Under the pieces are notes generated by a model, which worked only from the letters and a program-made list of their open reading frames with translations, had not been told where the DNA came from and ran no database searches. From positions 58,824,868 to 58,888,867 of the forward strand of contig CM067358.1 in NCBI GenBank assembly GCA_034190875.2: a stretch of DNA of 64,000 nucleotides, written 5' to 3'. The DNA comes from Urechis unicinctus (Eukaryota; Annelida; Polychaeta; Xenopneusta; Urechidae). The translations under genes and the position numbers were made by a program. Below, in pieces: positions 57,694-64,000 of this stretch. Every line of letters starts with the position of its first letter. The stretch's first letter is position 1.

Positions 57694-58443
57694 GAGGCGT
57701 GTCATCCCACGATCACCTCGAGGCTGGGATTTTACTCGTGAAAGCTCTCTGCACCTTTCACCTTTATTACACAGTGCGTCGCCTATTGGCAGAACTACAA
57801 GTGACTCTACCTCAGGATCATGCCTATGACCCCTAAAACAATACATATGACAAGAGGGCATATGAAATACTCTGCACTAACTTTGGTGTTCAACCAAACA
57901 CAGATAGAGCGAATTAACGCCAGCATTCGGATTTATGTCTGGGCCATTCTTAGTGCTAAGGCGCAGACCGGCTCAAAGATACTAGTTGTTGGCACGTTCT
58001 TTGATGCTCAAAAGCAATTTCAGGCCAACGTTGAGGATGCCATCAACTCACCAGTGGACATTCCGTCATCCATCCGACGGTATCAGAACATCCTCCAAAA
58101 AGCTTTCTCAAAGGTTGATTATGTGTTTGGAACGGGCATGTACATGGCTCCGTCTGATATGAGCCTCGCCATTGGATACGTTGCTGGGTACAACAATCTG
58201 ATAACTATCGCAACTGTGGAACAGCAGATCGGCAGCAATACTGATGTCAACTCGGTTCTAGTGGTTCCAGATAGAGGAAGCTTTGACCCTCCGCCAGATA
58301 CAGATATGGGAGTCCCCTCTCCAGGGCAGGCCCCTGTCAGCGTAGCCGAGACCGGTCTGAGTGGGGCGCACGAGGATGAGAAAACCTCTCTTATTGTAGG
58401 CGGAATCGTTATAGGCTTAGCTGTGCTTTGGTTTGCTACGTAG
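57694..58443 (+). pseudogene. Polinton capsid-associated protein with C-terminal membrane helix (third copy)
   Basis: Starts inside the family: VSSHDHLEAG, LYYTVRRLLAELQ, PQDHAYDP then a TAA (57834). After a frame change and a deletion it reads openly from about 57885: ASIRIYVWAILSAKAQTG, KQFQANVEDAINSPVDIPSS, IRRYQNIL, VFGTGMYMAPSDMSL. After a Pro-rich linker it ends in a membrane helix, LIVGGIVIGLAVLWFAT. The C-terminal 190 codons are intact. The 3' end overlaps the convergent coiled-coil gene by 27 bases. The membrane tail suggests a membrane-linked virion or egress protein (inference). Confidence 0.75.
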
Positions 58444-59256
58444 TAAGTCACGGAGTATCAGGAGGATAACTCCCCCCACCGCCACAACTGCGGCCTATAC
58501 ATGTTCTGCCATCCAACCAGCTACCTTTGCAGCTGACTTAAGCAGCCATGATACGATGGAGCCAATGATTCCCGGAAGGGCAGCTGCTGCCTTACCGGCT
58601 AAGCCCTTCAGGACGTTTGCCAAGGAGTTCAGCTGTTTTTTAATTCATTCCTTTACACAAGGCTTATCAGCTGGCGTTGGTGTTGGTGCAGGGGTTGCAC
58701 TAGTGCTCCCTCCACCCGTCAAAGCAACTACCAGGGTCGAGATTGCCAATCCAATTGCAGTGAGGATAGAGGCGATTGTTATGCCCTGCTCCCGGAACAA
58801 GGTGCGTACACGCTCAGCTAGCGTTGTGTCCTCCTTAAGAAGTCTGTTGATCGTATCCCTGATGCGGTTAATTTGGGGTTCGCAGACGTTCACTGTTTAC
58901 AGAGGCAGCCTCAGCACAGGCACTCCGCTGATCCTTAAGCTCTGCAAGCTCATTTGCTTGGAATTTCCATGCTCGACTATCACTTCTCCCTTCCTCCTCC
59001 AGGCTTGCCATTTTAGCTTTCCACCGGTTTATATCCCTTTCTATCTCAGTTATCTTAACTAGGTTATTGACCAGCTCACCCCTCTAAGTCTGCATAGCCT
59101 TGTCAAGCCCAATAAGCTCTCTGTGTAGTAGTTCGTTGTCTGCAGTAGTGCGGCCCCTGGGAGAGTCTCCTCATCATCAAAGCTAGTCTCATTCCTCTCC
59201 CGTCCCATAACCCCCTCCTCCTCTAGGTCGTCAAATGCTGGGTTATTAAACTCCAT
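58417..59256 (-). pseudogene. Polinton coiled-coil membrane protein, broken
   Basis: ATG at 59256: MEFNNPAFDDLEEEGV, acidic. A second frame gives the coiled coil ELVNNLVKITEIERDINRWK and SLEEEGRSDSRAWKFQANEL. A third gives INRIRDTINRLLKEDTTLAE, RVRTLFREQGITIAS, the membrane helix LTAIGLAISTLVVALTGGG, a Pro/Thr linker and further helices (LAGKAAAALPGIIGSIVSWL, VVAVGGVILLILRDLL), with TAA at 58645 and one more stop in the same frame. At least two frameshifts. I recognise it as a conserved Polinton membrane protein of unknown role. Confidence 0.7.
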
Positions 59257-59689
59257 GTCTGTGTGTTAAAGATATATTTGTAATTATGCATTCAACATGA
59301 CGAATACTTACAGACACAAACTAAACCCACACCGTTGGATACGCGAACCACTCGATAAAGGGCGTGCACTCTGGGTCGTTACAAAATCCAAGCACTATTG
59401 AGGGCATTGTGCAGGGACAGCACTGCCTTTAGTCGTTACAAACAATCCAAGCACTAGGTTGACCGTGGTTAAGAAAACAACTGATTTTGGCAATGAGGTC
59501 TTCCCTAATGACTATGTGTGCAGACATGACGTGGCATTGCACAGGGAGACAGCACGGCTGGCCTTTACAATCACGACTGACCTCGGCTAATGTACGCATG
59601 GGGACAGGAGACAAGGATGCAAAATCTAGGTCGTGGCCATTGGTGTAAGAAAAGGTTCTACGTTTCACATGACTTTTCTGGCAGAGCCA
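59257..59689. other. Spacer with short internal repeats
   Basis: AATCCAAGCACTA occurs at about 59385 and 59443, and ACAGCACTGCC/ACAGCACGGCTGGCC words recur at about 59418 and 59548, both with CCTTTA after them, so the spacer contains local duplications. No gene seen. Confidence 0.45.
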
Positions 59690-60157
59690 CAGGCCATTCT
59701 ATTGAGCGCGCTTAATGACAGATTGGAATACGAGCTCACGTTCAACGACTACAACCGCGTAATTCACGCAACAGGTGACATCAATGTCAGCTATAAAATT
59801 GATAGCATCGTGCTGGAGTATGACATGGTAACCCAGTGTTGGCCCGCATGATATGCACCCAGTACACAGGTCAGCTCTCAATTCTGTATGACCGTGTTCT
59901 TCGTCACAGGAAGCTTGTATACAATAAATCATACACTGTGGAACATCAATCTGAACGTGCGGGCTCGCAGCATGAAGGGCATGCTCTTTGAAGACCCCCA
60001 GGGTGCCTCATTCGCCAGGAAGACAGATTAGATTACAAAAGTTGAGGTGACCATTGAGGGCATACCCATCTACTATGACGTGGGAATGTCTGCCCAGGGC
60101 ATGCGTGGCTACCAGCAGCGGGATGAGGCGATTATTTGTACACATAAGTATTATTGA
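59690..60157 (+). pseudogene. Polinton major capsid protein fragment (copy 2)
   Basis: Same protein as 51199-52230 but on plus. It reads ALNDRLEYELTFNDYNRVIH, YKIDSIVLEYDMVTQ, then after frame changes LWNINLNVRARSMKG, FEDPQGASFARKTD, a TAG, and ITKVEVTIEGIP, MSAQGMRGYQQRDEA. The last block is missing from copy 1, so the two fragments are complementary remains. Several frameshifts. Starts and ends are abrupt. Confidence 0.8.
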
Positions 60158-60589
60158 GAACATTTCACGCCAGTACAAAACTGCCGTTCATTAGGAGATA
60201 CTCAATAAAAAAAGCATCCTTCATGACTACCCATCTGACCTGTTGGAATGTCTTAAATACACGCATTTAGGTGCTCACATATCAACTTTTCATGTTCTCA
60301 TTTAGGGTTCCAATAACTAGCAGAATGTTCAGGCTCTATTGAAATGTAGAAAGTTGGTTGATTTGGTGTAAGGTTCTATAACAGAAGTATCTTTATTGGC
60401 ATCAGACGATCCCCTCACTCGACTCTCTGAAAACAGATTATTAAAACTGTTTTGCATTTCCAGACGATCTGTCTTTGACGGCAAGCAGTACATGTTCGAC
60501 TTATTATTAACGTTAGGAAAACAGAGAGACATAAGATGTGATATTATTCAACGAACTGCAACGCATTAGCAAAACAGAAACATGAAATG
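60158..60589. other. Non-coding stretch
   Basis: AT-rich, with one minus-strand frame (60329-60532) of no recognisable family. Lies between the capsid fragment and LINE debris. Confidence 0.4.
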
Positions 60590-60900
60590 CACAAACACCA
60601 TTTGAAGGCAATATGGCAAATCATAAGAAAACCGACCCAAAATCATTTTACAGCTATGCACGGTAAAAACTGAAAACAAAAAAAAACCATTAGTCTTCTC
60701 ATGACACAGCGCCGATGTGGCAATATCCGAAGACATAAAAAGTGCAGGCTTGCTTACTGGCTAATTTATATCAGTACTTACTGACAAAATAGCAGGACTC
60801 CCAGAACCAGTTAGATTATTCAAGGGCGTAGATCAGGAACAACTACAGGGGAAACCTAACTCAGGACGGAATAGTAAATTGTTAATTCTTTGAACCAGAA
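60590..60900 (+). mobile_element. LINE ORF2 linker fragment
   Basis: The frame reads KKTDPKSFYSYAR then a stop, and later ISEDIKSAGLLTG followed by a stop and FISVLTDK. This matches the segment between endonuclease and reverse transcriptase in CR1/Jockey-like LINEs, where a DPKSFYxYVRSK motif is followed by an LLNxFFSSVFT motif. It lies just left of the segmental repeat, as the LINE at 22.9 kb does. Confidence 0.6.
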
Positions 60901-60996
60901 CAAAGTGCATTGACCAGATAAGTCCTACCCAAGGCTTCTACAGAAACTAGAGTTATATCGCAACAACATGGCATAGAATCAGACAGGGATCAACTA

Positions 60997-62880
60997 TTAT
61001 TTGACATATTTTTAAGGCCATGTTAATGTTGATAGCCGTGAATGAACGCACCTAACCCCTCCCCCAGTTCCACCACCGAGCCTTTTCCCTTCCCATCCAA
61101 CGCACCACCAGACCGCAGTCTGCAATTGTCGTCTAATTCATATATTCATGAGTTTACATGGGTGTCATGGCATCACATATACTAACAAGATTTACCGGGA
61201 AGTCTTAGACACTGTGTGCAACTTGCAGTCCTGATATTGTCGAATCCCAGGTTGACAATGTTTTTGATTGGTTAGGGATAGAGAAAATATCGACGAATAG
61301 CATCCAACGACTGATCATGCTTCATTGTGAATAAACTATCGTTGTAAGCATACGGTAATGACAAGGGATTGAGTTCGTTGTTTGTTAAAACGGAAGCTTC
61401 TTCGATGAAAGGCTCCTTTTTTCACAGCAGTACATGGAATAGAATATCATTGCATTTAATATTTCGACACTGCTAAAGGCCCCTAAGTCAATGAATACAT
61501 GATCACATAGATAAACTTCAGTCATGTTTTGTAAATGCTTATCAACAAAGCGACAGGGGAATTAAAACAAAAGGTCGTATATTGCCCTCCAGTTTAATCC
61601 ATTTTATATTACAGATTATCATACAATACAAAGATCGTAATTCCCCCACTTGCCCCTTTAACTCACAGATATAAGCTGATGTGCAGCTAGCACCTGTACA
61701 TGGATGTTTACCTGACGTATATGGATGCACAGCTTACTTCTCGTCGACTGCAACGATACCTTAATACGCACATGGCTATACAATATGCTTACGCCCTGAT
61801 ATAGCATTTTGTTGCTAGTGTATATGGTAGTACAGTGAAAGTCTGTTCAGTGCTGTAGTACTCTGCAGCATGCGTATGTATTAAGATTTATGTATATTTT
61901 TTATAACAGTACATTTACGTTTTATGCATGAGAACATTACTACATTAAGCAGCGGTGAGCAGCTATATAGAGATTTAAAAGAGGCAAATTAATAGTTGTC
62001 GAACTATTTTCCCTTGCCGCTATGACCTAAGGTTCTTTCCACGCGTACATTCGTATCATGACGTTCAGGATACGGGCCAGCAAAAGGCGCCGGGCGCATG
62101 ACCCGTCAGGTCGACGCCCAAAGCCATAATTGTCTAACTGGAGTTGTAGATACCGCTATTGAAAAAAAACAATATTTGTAAACGGTAGATCACAAACGTC
62201 GCTGCAACTCCTCGAAACTGGGTGGGAAAAGGGGAAAAGGAAAATCTGGACGGTACCTGGAACAAGCCAAAAAGGCCCCATCAATATACACAATCGTTTG
62301 ATTAATTGAATAAGCCAATATTGACCCTTCTATATCCCTAAATTAAATGTATGAGCTTAAAACACCATTCAGACGTGAAACATCTGATGGGAGGGGGTGA
62401 GCGCTCGAAATGTTGGTCATAAACATCCGCGAGATAAACGCGGTGAAGCTACTGACTATTCGGTTGGGCACGCTCACCTGAAAAACACGCCAACCTCAGC
62501 ATGTACTTGGCTTAAGTGTTTACCCTTGGCTGGCCAAGCCACAAGCGAAAGTAATTGACTTGTTTTATGGTGCTCGAAATTTTTCACCAGACCAACCACA
62601 TATCCCTGACAAGTAGACAATCGTTAGTGTACATATAGGCATTGAAATAAAGAAGATCCATTGCTAATCCTGGCAGTTACAAATAGCGACCCATTCGTAG
62701 CGCAATATATACAACTATAACGACCCAAATTGACGGCATATCTTTTGTAATCTTCACATATAAAGAATAACCATCTCCCAACAACCCCCCCCCCCCCCCC
62801 CCCCACCGCCTAATATTTCCCCCCAACCCGAGCCCCAAATCTCCTATACCCTGCCCAACACTTCGTGGGCATTTCGTAAC
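60997..62880. repeat. Segmental repeat, right copy
   Basis: Counterpart of 23745-25500, same orientation, with small indels. The poly-C run at 62784-62804 replaces the C-rich part near 25380. No gene: the frames shared by the copies are each broken in one of them. Confidence 0.85.
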
Positions 62881-63417
62881 TGGTTAACAATCGTTTTTAT
62901 GTTCTGCAGTTTTTAGTATTTTATATCTGTATGTTATCTGCATACGGAGTAGCATCGAAAGTGGTGGTTCTGGCGCACTGGGCGACATTTTGGGATCACC
63001 CTAGGAGAGGTCTTTGACCTGACCTGCGCTTTGTACAGATCACCCAAATATATAGCCAACGTCTCCACACATGCATATATGCAGCACCACCGCCAGCCAC
63101 ATGTATATATGTAGCACCAGCCAGCCAACAGGGATATCCCCAGCGCTACATCGCCAGGGTAATCCCCAACACTAGCCAAACGACACCAAGACAGCGGACG
63201 ACTTGGGATACTTACTTGGGGTACTCAAAGATAAGCGGGTACACATAGGCAGAGACAAAAACAATGGTAGTATAGAGAGTGTGGGTTCTGTCTCACAGCA
63301 TCTGCGCTACACATTGAACAGGAGGTATTTTTCCTTCCTATGTTTTCTAAAACGACCCTCAACAGGGCTGCGCAGGGAGAGTGACATCTTGTTGACGTGT
63401 TTTTAAAAACTCTTGTG
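62881..63417. other. Non-coding, short tandem words
   Basis: 63070-63180 has a short duplicated word (CATGCATATATGCAGCACCA / CATGTATATATGTAGCACCA). The rest shows no gene. Confidence 0.4.
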
Positions 63418-63616
63418 CATCTCCATCTGCTGACAAGCTTCTCTAGACGTTCTACTGGCTCCATAAGGCCATCGTTCTTAGGCTCCAGATCACTAACAAT
63501 ATCCCTCAGTTCCGCAAGGTCATTTAATCTATTTTCTAATCTCTCAGTTAATCTACACCCAACTCCAACTCGTTTCAAGAACCTTCAAGCTCAGCAATAC
63601 GCTCTTTGATGCTCAT
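63418..63616 (-). pseudogene. Polinton small coiled-coil protein, broken (copy 2)
   Basis: ATG at 63616: MSIKERIAELEGS then TGA. In another frame RLENRLNDLAELRDIVSDLE and EPVERLEKLVSRW. The blocks match 55476-55705 in order (ERI-ELEG, EL-DMV-DLE, MEHLEDIVSRL). The original stop is lost and the frame runs on. Confidence 0.55.
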
Positions 63617-63889
63617 TTCTATACCTCACTTGTTTGTTTATTCAATTTGATGGTATATACCTTGCATAAATGTCCGCACAATGAAATTACTCTATGAATT
63701 GAGGTCAATCACATTATCGCTTGTGTAGAAGTCTACTCATACTTCGTCTTTCCCACGTTGGGGCTGTTCCAAGCATACCAGACTGTTATAATCGATGACA
63801 AAAAAGGTGCTATCAGCATTTATTTTCAGATCTAGCATCAATTTCATCCTTCATGAGGGTAAATTTTGTGACCATAGCTAAGAAGTGTA
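63617..63889. other. Polinton spacer remnant
   Basis: On minus it carries short protein-like words (TLMKDEIDARSENKC, SGMLGTAPTWERRS) broken by stops. This is part of the block that continues past the window. No gene can be defined. Confidence 0.35.
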
Positions 63890-64000
63890 TAAACGCTAAC
63901 AGGAAGGACGGGGTTGTCGCATAGCAATCTCTTATTATCCCGTAACTGAACCTTCAACTCGTTCACAGCTCCGCTAGTAACACGTTTTGAGACAGGATTA
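63890..64000 (-). pseudogene. Polinton spike-associated gene, C-terminal end (third copy, partial)
   Basis: Minus frame entering at the window end reads NPVSKRVTSGAVNELKVQLR, then DNKRLLCDN. It matches the ends of the spike-associated genes near 26150-26220 and 53575-53690. The rest lies outside the window. Confidence 0.6.

Noticed and set aside
57608..57861. Basic Arg/Ser-rich frames on both strands near the nuclease
   Set aside because: Shadows of the nuclease and capsid-associated genes in other frames.

Overview
The window looks like nuclear DNA of an invertebrate animal, most likely marine. It has an intron-containing transporter gene with GT-AG splice sites, very long TA microsatellites, minisatellites, decayed LINE (non-LTR) reverse transcriptase and remnants of Maverick/Polinton-type virus-like elements. 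The Polinton proteins resemble types I associate with cnidarians and other marine invertebrates, but the species cannot be fixed from the sequence. Bacterial features such as operons, ribosome binding sites and CRISPR arrays are absent.

Layout. 1-22 kb is mostly non-coding, with TA tracts, a 39-bp minisatellite (10.1-10.6 kb) and segments that recur further right. 22.9-23.6 kb is a decayed LINE fragment. 23.7-25.5 kb is a segment repeated at 61.0-62.9 kb. 25.7-27.7 kb is a first block of broken Polinton genes. 28.9-43.2 kb holds three tandem copies (A, B, C) of a monocarboxylate-transporter-like (MFS/SLC16-like) gene. Copies B and C lie in a direct duplication with an offset of about 8.1-8.2 kb, which also carries a 42-bp minisatellite. 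Only copy C is intact: five exons, four introns all in phase 1, 457 codons.

46.9-56 kb is the largest Polinton block: DNA polymerase B, zinc-ribbon/acidic protein, DDE integrase, three small membrane or coiled-coil genes, double-jelly-roll major capsid protein (MCP), two spike/fibre-like genes, a membrane gene and a small coiled-coil gene. 56.7-60.2 kb is another block: YqaJ-like nuclease, capsid-associated protein with a C-terminal membrane helix, coiled-coil/membrane gene and a second MCP fragment. Polinton-derived sequence resumes from 63.4 kb to the window end.

How the genes fit together. The Polinton genes supply what a self-synthesising, virion-forming element needs: replication (PolB, nuclease), integration (integrase), capsid (MCP, spike-like proteins) and membrane-associated proteins. 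Every large gene in these blocks carries stop codons or frameshifts, so the blocks are fossils. I did not find the packaging ATPase or the cysteine protease expected of complete elements. Gene order differs between blocks and several junctions are abrupt, so they are rearranged pieces of one family. The only gene that looks functional is transporter copy C.
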